Of a stretch of 21,334 bases of DNA, positions 1-6,955 are shown one piece after another (position 1 is the first letter of the stretch; each line of letters begins with the position of its first letter). The stretch lies in NCBI GenBank assembly GCA_964487445.1, contig CAZAQG010000043.1, positions 1 through 21,334 on the forward strand. Reading direction: 5' to 3'. The notes beneath the pieces are model-generated. The model saw nothing but the letters and a program-made list of their open reading frames with translations. It was not told the origin of the DNA and made no database searches. Source of the DNA: BMS3Abin12 sp964487445 (GTDB taxonomy: Bacteria; Pseudomonadota; Gammaproteobacteria; 21-64-14). A program made the translations under genes and the position numbers.

Positions 1-197
1 ACCGGACTCCGGACTCCGGCGGGAAAGCACTGCGGCCGGTCCGACACGGGTTCAAGGAACCCATGCAGGCGCCGACACTATGAGCGGCGCGATCATAGGG
101 GGAAGATCGGTCTCTCCCCGGCGTCGCAACGCTCCCGCGGTACCTGCCAAAGGCGCGGGGCGGCGCGGACGCACGGCCGGATCGCCAGGAGCATCGG
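1..197. other. 5' leader region upstream of fimX-like gene
   Basis: No gene is supported here. The stretch opens with a short tandem of GGACTCC (about 5-18) and holds a small perfect hairpin, GGGTTC/GAACCC with an AAG loop, at 48-62. I see no convincing sigma70 promoter. The only functional signal I trust is AGGAG at 187-191, six bases before the GTG at 198, which fixes the start of the next gene. The window edge may cut off an upstream gene or promoter. Confidence 0.5.
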
Positions 198-2282
198 GTG
201 GACAAGGACAACCTACTTCGCCTGCTGATCGTCGAGACCTCCCAGAACGACGCCGAGATCATCGCCAGCGTACTGCGCAACGCCGGCTATGCGGTGCGCG
301 CCCGCAACGCCGAGGACGGCGAGGACATGGCGGCGGCGCTTCAGGAGCAAGTCCCGGACCTCGTGATCTGCTCCACCGAACTCGACGGGTTCAGCCTTGG
401 CGAGGCCGTGGAACTCCTGGCCCGGACCGGCAAGATCATTCCCGTCATCGCCACGGCCACGAGCACCGATGAGGGTGCGGTGATCGATGCGCTGCGTACC
501 GGCGCACGCGATCTCGTCGGAAAGTCGCAACCCGATCACCTGCAACTGGTGGTCGGGCGCGAACTGGAATTCATTCGCGCCCAACACACCCTGCGACGCA
601 ACGACGCCACGATCCGCGAGGGCCGGAAGCGCTGCCAGGCGTTGCTGGAGAGTTCGCGCGACGCCATCGCCTACGTGCACGAGGGCATGCACGTCTACGC
701 CAACCGCGCCTATCTGGAGCTGTTCGGCTACAGCGAGTTCTCCGAACTCGAGGGCACGCCGATCATGGACATGGTCGCACCGGGGGACCACGCGAAGCTC
801 AAGGAGTTTCTGCGCCGCCACAGTAAGGGCGGCGAGGCCCCGGAGACCCTGGAACTGAGCGGCCTGCTCCCCGACGGCAACACCTTCGACGCCGCCATGA
901 ACCTGGCCCCGGCGACGATCGACGGCGAGCCGTGCACCCAGATCTTCATCCGAAGCCGGCTCGACCAGGGGGATCTCGAAAAGAAGATCCGGCAACTCAG
1001 CATGAAGGATATCGTGACCGGCCTCTACAACCGTCAGTATCTGATGGACGCGCTCAACGAGACCGTTGAGCGCGCCGGGACCGCAGGCGTCCCCGGCGTC
1101 CTGCTGCGCATCGTGCTCGACGACTTCAAGGACATCAAGGAACGGGTCGGCGTCGCCGGCAGCGACTTGGTAATGGGCGACATCGCGCGGCTGCTCGAGG
1201 GCCGCATCGGCGAGCACGACGTGCTCGCGCGCTTCGACGACGACGCCTTCGCACTGATCACCCACGGGCCGGAGCCGGCGGCGGTGCACCGTCTCGCCGA
1301 CGGGCTGCGCACCGCGATCGCCGATCACATCTCCGAAATCGGCACCACCTCGGTGGCCACCACCTGCAGCATCGGCATCGCGGCCGTCACCGAGGAGGCC
1401 GCCGGCGCGCAGGATATCCTCGGGCAGGCGGACTTCGCCTGTGAGAAGTCCCGGTCCGCGGGCGGGAACCGGGTGGAGATATTCAACCCCGCCGTGGAGC
1501 AAGGCTCCGCCAAAAACCGGCAGCGGCAATGGGTCGAGCGAATCCGCGCGGCGCTGGAGAAGGATCGCTTCCGCTTGGTGTACCAACCCATCGTCAGCCT
1601 GCACGGCGACGCCAACGAGATGTACGAGGTCCTGCTGCGGATGATCGACGAGGACGGCGGCGAGTTGATCCCGAGCGAGTTCCTCGCACCGACCGAGGAG
1701 GCCGGTCTGATGGCGGACGTCGACCGTTGGGTGTTCGGACACGCCATCGGGGTGCTCGCCCAGCGCCTGCAGTCCGGTATCCGCACCCGGTTCTTCATCA
1801 AGCTCTCCGCGGCCTCGATCATCGGCGGGGACTTGGCGGAATGGCTCAGTGAGACCCTCAAGGAGCGACGCCTCCCCGGTGACGCCGTCGTACTGGAGAT
1901 CGCCGAGTCGATCGCGTTCACTCATCTGAAGCAGGCCAAGGCCCTGGTCAAACAGATCAGGGAACTGCACTGCGGTCTGGCCCTGGATCACTTCGGGAGC
2001 GGACTCAACTCCTTCAACCTGGTCAAGCACCTGCCCGCCGACTATCTCAAGATCGACGGCACGTTCATGCGCGACCTGGCGGAGAGCCGGGAGACCCAGG
2101 ACACCGTCAAGTCGTTGACCGACATGGCCCATTCCATGGGCAAGCTCACCATCGCCGAATGGGTCGAGGACGCCGGCACCCTCGCGGTGCTCTGGCAGTG
2201 CGGCGTCAACTACATACAGGGCTATTTCCTCCAGGAGCCCGACGCCGCCCTGTCCTACGACTTCAGCGAAGGCGTGCTGTAA
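198..2282 (+). CDS. fimX: FimX-like c-di-GMP receptor (degenerate REC-PAS-GGDEF-EAL protein)
   Basis: Likely a cytoplasmic c-di-GMP effector controlling type IV pilus assembly and twitching, as Pseudomonas FimX does (in Xanthomonas with PilZ and PilB). Domain order and length (694 aa) match FimX. Residues 1-125 are a receiver fold lacking the phospho-acceptor Asp (VICSTELDGF around 56-65). Residues 145-255 are a PAS domain. Residues 265-430 are a GGDEF domain with the signature changed to DDDAF (347-351), so no cyclase activity is expected. Residues 445-690 are an EAL domain with EVL (477-479, then LR) in place of EAL, DHFGSG (597-602) in place of DDFGTG, and AEWVE near 653-657; hydrolysis is unlikely but ligand binding is typical of FimX. 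Start is GTG with AGGAG six bases upstream. A monocistronic gene by context: the next gene is on the other strand. Family call is firm; the exact pilus role is inferred. Confidence 0.86.
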   Translation: MDKDNLLRLLIVETSQNDAEIIASVLRNAGYAVRARNAEDGEDMAAALQEQVPDLVICSTELDGFSLGEAVELLARTGKIIPVIATATSTDEGAVIDALRTGARDLVGKSQPDHLQLVVGRELEFIRAQHTLRRNDATIREGRKRCQALLESSRDAIAYVHEGMHVYANRAYLELFGYSEFSELEGTPIMDMVAPGDHAKLKEFLRRHSKGGEAPETLELSGLLPDGNTFDAAMNLAPATIDGEPCTQIFIRSRLDQGDLEKKIRQLSMKDIVTGLYNRQYLMDALNETVERAGTAGVPGVLLRIVLDDFKDIKERVGVAGSDLVMGDIARLLEGRIGEHDVLARFDDDAFALITHGPEPAAVHRLADGLRTAIADHISEIGTTSVATTCSIGIAAVTEEAAGAQDILGQADFACEKSRSAGGNRVEIFNPAVEQGSAKNRQRQWVERIRAALEKDRFRLVYQPIVSLHGDANEMYEVLLRMIDEDGGELIPSEFLAPTEEAGLMADVDRWVFGHAIGVLAQRLQSGIRTRFFIKLSAASIIGGDLAEWLSETLKERRLPGDAVVLEIAESIAFTHLKQAKALVKQIRELHCGLALDHFGSGLNSFNLVKHLPADYLKIDGTFMRDLAESRETQDTVKSLTDMAHSMGKLTIAEWVEDAGTLAVLWQCGVNYIQGYFLQEPDAALSYDFSEGVL

Positions 2283-2313
2283 CCGTCGGCCCTGCCGCCG
2301 GAACCCCCTGTAG

Positions 2314-2331
2314 GGCGGGCCTCGGCCCGCC
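2314..2331. repeat. GC-rich palindrome (REP-like or terminator) after fimX
   Basis: GGCGGGCC-TC-GGCCCGCC forms a perfect 8-bp stem with a 2-base loop, 31 bases past the fimX stop and upstream of the convergent DUF1015 stop. It lies in TGTAGGGCGGGCCTCGGCCC, a wording that resembles dispersed intergenic palindromes common in GC-rich proteobacteria (recollection, not a search). There is no T tract, so a classic intrinsic terminator is less likely than a REP-like repeat or mRNA 3' end stabiliser. The rest of 2283-2441 shows nothing clear. Confidence 0.55.
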
Positions 2332-2441
2332 AGCGACATCGAAATCTCCAGCGGCGGCGACATGGTTCCGCGACGTCGGCCGGACGATCCCGGCCACGCG
2401 GCGACGGCCACGCCGACGGCGACCGCGCCCTGTCGCAAGCT

Positions 2442-3680
2442 TCAGTCGAGTACGTGCGACACCAGGCCGTCGGCGAGCTTGGGCTCGAACCACGTGGATT
2501 TCGGCGGCATGACCTCACCCGCGTCGGCGACCGCCATAAGGTCGCGCATCGGCGTGGGGCGCAACGCGAAGGCCGCCGCCATCCCGCCGTCGTCGACACG
2601 ACGCTCCAACTCGCCGAGCCCGCGGATCCCGCCGACGAAGTCGATACGCGGATCGCGGCGCAAATCGCGGATGCCGAGGATCGGCGCCAGCACCCGATCG
2701 GTGAGCAGACTGACGTCGAGGCGTGCGACCGGGTCGTCGGGGATCCGCGCGGGGTCGAGAGACAAACGGTACCAACGCCCCGACAGATAGAGCCCGAATT
2801 CGCCCGAGCGCTGCGGACAGACGGGTGCGTCGGCCGGAGCCACCGTGAAATCATCGTTCAGGCGTGCGAGGAACGCCTCGGGCGACAGGCCGTTGAGGTC
2901 GCGGACCACACGATTGTAGTCGAGGATCCGCATCTGACCGGCCGGGAATGCGACTGCGAGGAAATAGTTGTACGATGCCTCCGCACCGCCGCCGGGATCG
3001 GCGGCGGTGCGAGCCTCCGCCACCCGCGCCGCCGCCGCCGAGCGATGGTGGCCGTCGGCGATGTACAGCACCGGCATGGCCTCGAAACGCTCCGAGACGC
3101 GTGCGCACCACTCCGGATCGTCGACCGTCCACAAGCTGTGACGCACGCCGCCGTCCCCTTCGACATCGACCTCGGGGACGGTCGCGGCGACCGCGGCGAG
3201 CCGGGCGTCGAGATCCGCGTCGTCCCGGTAGGCCAGGAGCACGGGCCCGGTCTGGGCATTGAGCGCCTCGATCTGTCGCACCCGGTCATCCTCCTTCTCG
3301 GGGCGGGTGAACTCGTGGCGGCGGATGCGCTGCGCGCGGTACGCCGCAACCGACGCCGTACATACCAGCCCGGTCTGCGTGTGCGCCCCCATGCGCAGGC
3401 GATAGACGTAGTAGCAGGGGATGGGATCGCGAATCAGGATCCCCTCCTCCAGGAGCCTTCCGAAGTTCTCCGCGCCCTTCGCATAGACCTCGGGCGCATG
3501 GGGATCCTGTCCCGGAGGCAGGTCGATCTCGGGCTTGGAGATATGCAGAAAGCTCCACGGCCGGCCGGCGGCGCGGGCGCGCGCCTCGTCGCTGTCGAGC
3601 ACGTCGTACGGGGGGGCGAGCACCTCGGCGGTATGCTGCGGCGCCGGGCGCAGCCCGCGGAACGGTCGGATCAGGGGCAC
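2442..3680 (-). CDS. DUF1015 family protein (ParB/SerK-like motif)
   Basis: Recognised as DUF1015 from its conserved blocks: RPFRGLRP (5-12), APPYDVLDS (22-30), the IRRHEFT block (119-125) followed by acidic/basic residues, and IADGHHRSAAA (207-217). At 412 aa it has the usual family length. The DGHHR signature resembles that of the ParB/sulfiredoxin-like fold, which includes the archaeal free-serine kinase SerK; a small-molecule kinase or nucleotide-binding role is therefore conceivable but not shown. No signal peptide or membrane segment, so cytosolic. Start is GTG (CAC on the plus strand) with AAGGA nine to ten bases upstream. It stands alone, divergent from the adenylate cyclase and convergent with fimX, so context does not hint at a pathway. 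Confidence 0.85.
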   Translation of the reverse strand: MPLIRPFRGLRPAPQHTAEVLAPPYDVLDSDEARARAAGRPWSFLHISKPEIDLPPGQDPHAPEVYAKGAENFGRLLEEGILIRDPIPCYYVYRLRMGAHTQTGLVCTASVAAYRAQRIRRHEFTRPEKEDDRVRQIEALNAQTGPVLLAYRDDADLDARLAAVAATVPEVDVEGDGGVRHSLWTVDDPEWCARVSERFEAMPVLYIADGHHRSAAAARVAEARTAADPGGGAEASYNYFLAVAFPAGQMRILDYNRVVRDLNGLSPEAFLARLNDDFTVAPADAPVCPQRSGEFGLYLSGRWYRLSLDPARIPDDPVARLDVSLLTDRVLAPILGIRDLRRDPRIDFVGGIRGLGELERRVDDGGMAAAFALRPTPMRDLMAVADAGEVMPPKSTWFEPKLADGLVSHVLD

Positions 3681-4069
3681 GTCGGATTGTCCTTGCGGCG
3701 AACGAAATCAGGCGCGCCATTGTACCCGCCCGCGCACCTCCTTGTCCGGTGGTGGGACTCGGGAGGCGCCAAGCCCCACCCACGGGGCGGCGAAGCGCTC
3801 TTCGGGCCGGTAATCGAGCCCGGCCCCCCGAGCGCCCGGCAGCCGCGGCCACCCGCCGGTCTCCGGCGCGCGACCTTGCGAGGCGCAGCCGTGGGGACGA
3901 CGTGCACCCGGACCTCGAGATCGGGCGCCCGGACCCGACTTCAAGCGGCGGAACCGGGCGGAGGCCGAAAACGGCCCCTATCGGTGGACCCTCGTCTGCA
4001 TGATATTCTTTAGATGCCCGCGAGGGGGGGCGGCGCGGTGCCGATACCGTGGGACAGGTGAGAGCGCAG
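3681..4069. other. Divergent intergenic region, 389 bp
   Basis: Lies between the divergently transcribed DUF1015 and adenylate cyclase genes. Open frames here are GC-driven and look like no family I know. The only promoter-like signal I can point to faces the cyclase (4001-4009, listed separately). Several GC-rich imperfect palindromes are present (for example around GGCGCCAAGCCCC near 3765-3778), with no strong terminator. It may hold regulatory sites not recognisable by eye. Confidence 0.4.
4001..4009 (+). promoter_or_regulatory. Candidate extended -10 promoter for the adenylate cyclase
   Basis: TGATATTCT matches the extended -10 pattern TG-N-TATAAT with 4 of 6 hexamer matches. It sits in a local AT-rich patch (TGCATGATATTCTTTAGATG) in otherwise very GC-rich DNA, about 60 bases before the preferred start codon. 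No good -35 hexamer is present at 16-18 bases, as is usual for extended -10 promoters. Prediction by eye only. Confidence 0.35.
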
Positions 4070-5632
4070 ATGCCGGAACCCAAGGAGGCACAGGAGCGGC
4101 GGGCCGCGGGCGACCCGGTCGATGCGGCCGTCATGCGCGACGCTACGGCGCGGCGCGCGTGGTTCGATAGACTACGCCCCAGCCACGCACCGATCGCCTA
4201 CAAGCTCGCGTTCGTCATCGCGCTGCTGATCTCGGCGGGCATGGGCTTACTCGGTTCGATCATCATCGGCAACCAGACCCGGCTGCTGCGGGCGCAGATC
4301 GACGGTTTCGGGCGCACCGTGGTCCGACAGATGGCGGAATCCGCCAAGGAACCGCTGCTCGCGAACGACACCCTGGGCCTGGAAATGCTGGCCACCAACC
4401 TGTCCAACGGTCCCAACGTGCTCGGCACCACGATCTTCTCCAACAACGGCAAGATGCTCGCGCACGCCGGCGTCACGCCGTTCACTCCGGGCGCCCCGTT
4501 CGCCGGGCGTATCGCGAGCTATCTGGACGCAACCCCGCATGAGTTCGACTGGCGCTGGGCCGGCAGGCGCAACGGCGTCGACGCGGTGTCGTTTCTGAGC
4601 CCGGTGCGCTTCAAGGGCGTGGTGGCGGGCTACGTACTGATCAGCTTCAGCCGCGAGGCCATGACGCAGGCTCTGAACGAGTCGGTGCGTGCAATCGTCG
4701 CCGCAACGCTGTTCATGATCCTGATCGGGGTGGTGTTCTCCTACCTCATCGGCCGCCGGCTGTCGCGCCCCATCATCACCCTGATGGATGCCGGCCGCGC
4801 CCTCGGACAGGGCCGACTCGATTTCCGCTTCCGGGAGCGACGCCACGACGAGATCGGCTATCTGATGGATTCATTCAACAAGATGGCGGCCGGATTGATC
4901 CAGAAGGCACAGGTAGAGAGCGTCTTCCGGCGCTACGTCTCGCCCTCCGTAGCCACGGCGGTACTCTCCGATCTGGAACAGGTCAAACTCGGCGGCAAGA
5001 GCGTGCATGCCAGCGTGGTATTCGCCGACATCGTGGGATTCACCGCGCTCTCCGAGCGCATGAGCCCGGACGAGGTCGCCGGCATGCTCAATGAGTTCTA
5101 CTCCTACACCAGCCGGGCCGCGGAGATCTACGGCGGGACGGTCGACAAGTACATCGGCGACTGCGCGATGCTGATCTTCGGAATCTCGGAGGCCGATACC
5201 AACCACGCTTTCCGGGCGCTGTGCTGCGCGCTGTTGCTGGAGCGGCTCATGGAGCGGCTCAGCGCGGACCGGAGTGCGCGGGGCCTGCCCCCGATCCGCC
5301 TGCGCATCGGCGTGAACACCGGTCCGATGCTCGCCGGCAACATCGGGACCCGGGATCGCATGCAGTACACGGTGGTGGGCGACGCCGTGAACCTGGCCTC
5401 GCGACTGTGCTCGGTCGCCGAGCCCGGCACCACCGTCATCAGCCATGAGGTACTCGACCAACCGGAGGTCCGACAGCGGGTGCGCGTGCGCGAGCACCAA
5501 GCGATCCATCTGCGCGGCATCTCGCGCCCGGTGCGCACCTACCGCGTCGTGGACGTCGTGCACCGCTACCGCCGGGCGATGAACCGTCGCATCGACTCCC
5601 TGATCGGCGAGGAACTCGAGGCCGGGGCATGA
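4070..5632 (+). CDS. Membrane-anchored class III adenylate cyclase (HAMP-cyclase)
   Basis: Makes cAMP from ATP at the inner membrane. Using the ATG at 4070 (520 aa): basic N-terminus, TM1 about 46-67, periplasmic sensor segment about 70-205, TM2 about 207-228, HAMP about 229-282, catalytic domain from 311. All class III residues are visible: metal-binding D320 (FADIVGFT) and D364 (KYIGD), base-selecting K360 and T434 (the Lys/Thr pair of CyaC-like adenylate cyclases), and transition-state N441 and R445 (GDAVNLASR). So it should be active and ATP-specific. An in-frame GTG at 4049 would add 7 residues; ATG 4070 is preferred because AGGTGAG lies upstream at about 4056-4062, and the region before 4049 has no close SD. 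The stop overlaps the next gene by 4 bases (ATGA), implying translational coupling. The stimulus of the periplasmic domain is unknown. Confidence 0.88.
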   Translation: MPEPKEAQERRAAGDPVDAAVMRDATARRAWFDRLRPSHAPIAYKLAFVIALLISAGMGLLGSIIIGNQTRLLRAQIDGFGRTVVRQMAESAKEPLLANDTLGLEMLATNLSNGPNVLGTTIFSNNGKMLAHAGVTPFTPGAPFAGRIASYLDATPHEFDWRWAGRRNGVDAVSFLSPVRFKGVVAGYVLISFSREAMTQALNESVRAIVAATLFMILIGVVFSYLIGRRLSRPIITLMDAGRALGQGRLDFRFRERRHDEIGYLMDSFNKMAAGLIQKAQVESVFRRYVSPSVATAVLSDLEQVKLGGKSVHASVVFADIVGFTALSERMSPDEVAGMLNEFYSYTSRAAEIYGGTVDKYIGDCAMLIFGISEADTNHAFRALCCALLLERLMERLSADRSARGLPPIRLRIGVNTGPMLAGNIGTRDRMQYTVVGDAVNLASRLCSVAEPGTTVISHEVLDQPEVRQRVRVREHQAIHLRGISRPVRTYRVVDVVHRYRRAMNRRIDSLIGEELEAGA

Positions 5633-6768
5633 ACCGCCGCAGCGGCACATTCGCCCCGGTCCTGCTCGCGCTGCTGCTTGGCGCCTGCGCGCAGTTTGCG
5701 CCGTGGACCTCCGGACGCCCCACGCCCGCGGGCATCGACCGCCTGGTTGCCGACAATCGTTACGGCGACGCGCTCGCCACGCTGCGCGACATCCCGGCCG
5801 ACGCCCCGGACGCAGCGGCACTACGCGCCAAGCGCCTGCAGGTGCGCGCCCAGGCCGCGCGCTACGCGGCGCGGCGCCTCGCCGCCGCCGGCAGGGAGGA
5901 ACAGGCCGGCAACTGGCACCACGCCGAGGAGATCCTCCGCGACACCCTGGACCACGACCCCGGCGCCAAAGGCGTGCAGGCCATGCTGCGCAATCTCCAC
6001 GCACGGCGCGTGCGCCGGGTGCAGGAACTCGAACGCCGCATACTGGTCGCACGCGCCGAATGGCTAAGCCGGGTGGTGCCGGCACGCAACGAATTGAAAC
6101 GCATCGCCTCCTTCGGCCTGCTGGACCGCCTGCGTCTGGCGGAACTCGACCACGAACGCCGCAAGGTCGCGAAGGAACTGCTGGCCGCGGGCACCGGCGA
6201 GATGCGCATCGGCGAGTTGGATGACGCGCAGCATTGCCTGACGCTGTCGCAGGCACTGCACGACACCCCGCCGGTGCGCACCGCCCTCGAGCAGCTCGCC
6301 CGACGCCGGCAGGAACAACAACGCCTGGAAGAGCTGGCGAAGCAGCGCAGCCGCGAACAGGACCTGCGCCGTCGCAAGGCGCGCCTGCACGACCAGATCC
6401 AGGAGGCGATCGCCGAAGGCAAGTGGCACAAGGCCCAGACCGACCTGCGCCGACTCATGAAACTCGACCCCGGGAACCGCGAACTCGCCGGCCTGAAGAA
6501 GGCGCTGGATGAAGCCGTCGCGGTGCGCATCCGGCAGCTCCTCGACAAAGGCAACGCCCTGTATCGGAAAGGACTCATCCGGGAAGCCAAGACCGCCTGG
6601 GAGGCGGTGCTCGCCCTCGACCCCAAACAGCAGCAGGCGCAAGCCAACGTCAAGCGCGCCCGGCGCGTACTGAACAAACTGCGCGAACTCAAGCAGCAGG
6701 CACCGAAGACGCCGCCCGTGCCGACTCCGGCGCCCACGCCGACACCGGCCCTGGAGCCGGCCTCTTGA
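5629..6768 (+). CDS. TPR/coiled-coil outer-membrane lipoprotein coupled to cyclase
   Basis: A predicted lipoprotein: short basic N-terminus, hydrophobic core APVLLALLLGAC and lipobox LGAC with lipidated C20; the residue after Cys is Ala, so outer-membrane sorting is expected. The mature part is helical and very rich in Arg, Leu, Ala and Glu, with TPR-like units: around 60-130, around 255-285 (GKWHKAQTDLRRLMKLDPGN) and around 305-335 (GNALYRKGLIREAKTAWEAV followed by LALDP). A strongly charged coiled-coil segment lies near 215-255. The tail is Pro/Thr-rich (PTPAPTPTP). Specific function not recognised; TPRs suggest a protein-binding scaffold. Because its ATG overlaps the cyclase stop (ATGA), it is probably made with the cyclase and might modulate its periplasmic sensor, which is inference. 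The stop falls inside the 55-bp sequence duplicated across the assembly gap. Confidence 0.75.
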   Translation: MNRRSGTFAPVLLALLLGACAQFAPWTSGRPTPAGIDRLVADNRYGDALATLRDIPADAPDAAALRAKRLQVRAQAARYAARRLAAAGREEQAGNWHHAEEILRDTLDHDPGAKGVQAMLRNLHARRVRRVQELERRILVARAEWLSRVVPARNELKRIASFGLLDRLRLAELDHERRKVAKELLAAGTGEMRIGELDDAQHCLTLSQALHDTPPVRTALEQLARRRQEQQRLEELAKQRSREQDLRRRKARLHDQIQEAIAEGKWHKAQTDLRRLMKLDPGNRELAGLKKALDEAVAVRIRQLLDKGNALYRKGLIREAKTAWEAVLALDPKQQQAQANVKRARRVLNKLRELKQQAPKTPPVPTPAPTPTPALEPAS

Positions 6769-6800
6769 TCGCCGTCGGACGAATCCCGCCGGCGCCGCCT
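6746..6800. repeat. 55-bp direct repeat, left copy (contig-end overlap)
   Basis: Bases 6746-6800 are identical to 6901-6955 and end exactly at the first N. The copy contains the last codons and stop of the lipoprotein gene. Exact identity, the length of 55 (a common de Bruijn k-mer size) and the position abutting a 100-N spacer point to the shared end of two contigs that a scaffolder joined without merging. Confidence 0.95.
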
Positions 6801-6900
6801 NNNNNNNNNNNNNNNNNNNNNNNNNNNNNNNNNNNNNNNNNNNNNNNNNNNNNNNNNNNNNNNNNNNNNNNNNNNNNNNNNNNNNNNNNNNNNNNNNNNN
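6801..6900. other. Assembly gap (100 N)
   Basis: One hundred N, a conventional placeholder length and not a measured distance. Given the identical 55 bp on both sides, the true sequence is probably a single 55-bp copy, making the real window about 155 bp shorter, with the lipoprotein and parC stop codons only about 30 bp apart. Confidence 0.97.
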
Positions 6901-6955
6901 CGGCCCTGGAGCCGGCCTCTTGATCGCCGTCGGACGAATCCCGCCGGCGCCGCCT
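6901..6955. repeat. 55-bp direct repeat, right copy (contig-end overlap)
   Basis: Exact second copy of 6746-6800, starting with the first base after the N run. It ends inside the parC stop codon (TAG read on the minus strand, 6956-6954). An imperfect inverted repeat starts here: TCGCCGTC (6924-6931) and GAAT (6936-6939) can pair with ATTC and GACGGCGA (6956-6967), a possible shared hairpin for the two convergent genes. Confidence 0.95.

Noticed and set aside
213..2438. 741-codon open frame opposite fimX
   Set aside because: A GC-rich shadow in register with the fimX codons: His/Gln/Gly/Val-rich, no family motif; fimX on the other strand has clear domains.
6746..6955. 55-bp direct repeats as an insertion-sequence target or attachment site pair
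   Set aside because: The copies end exactly at the N borders, which fits contig overlap and not a mobile-element boundary.
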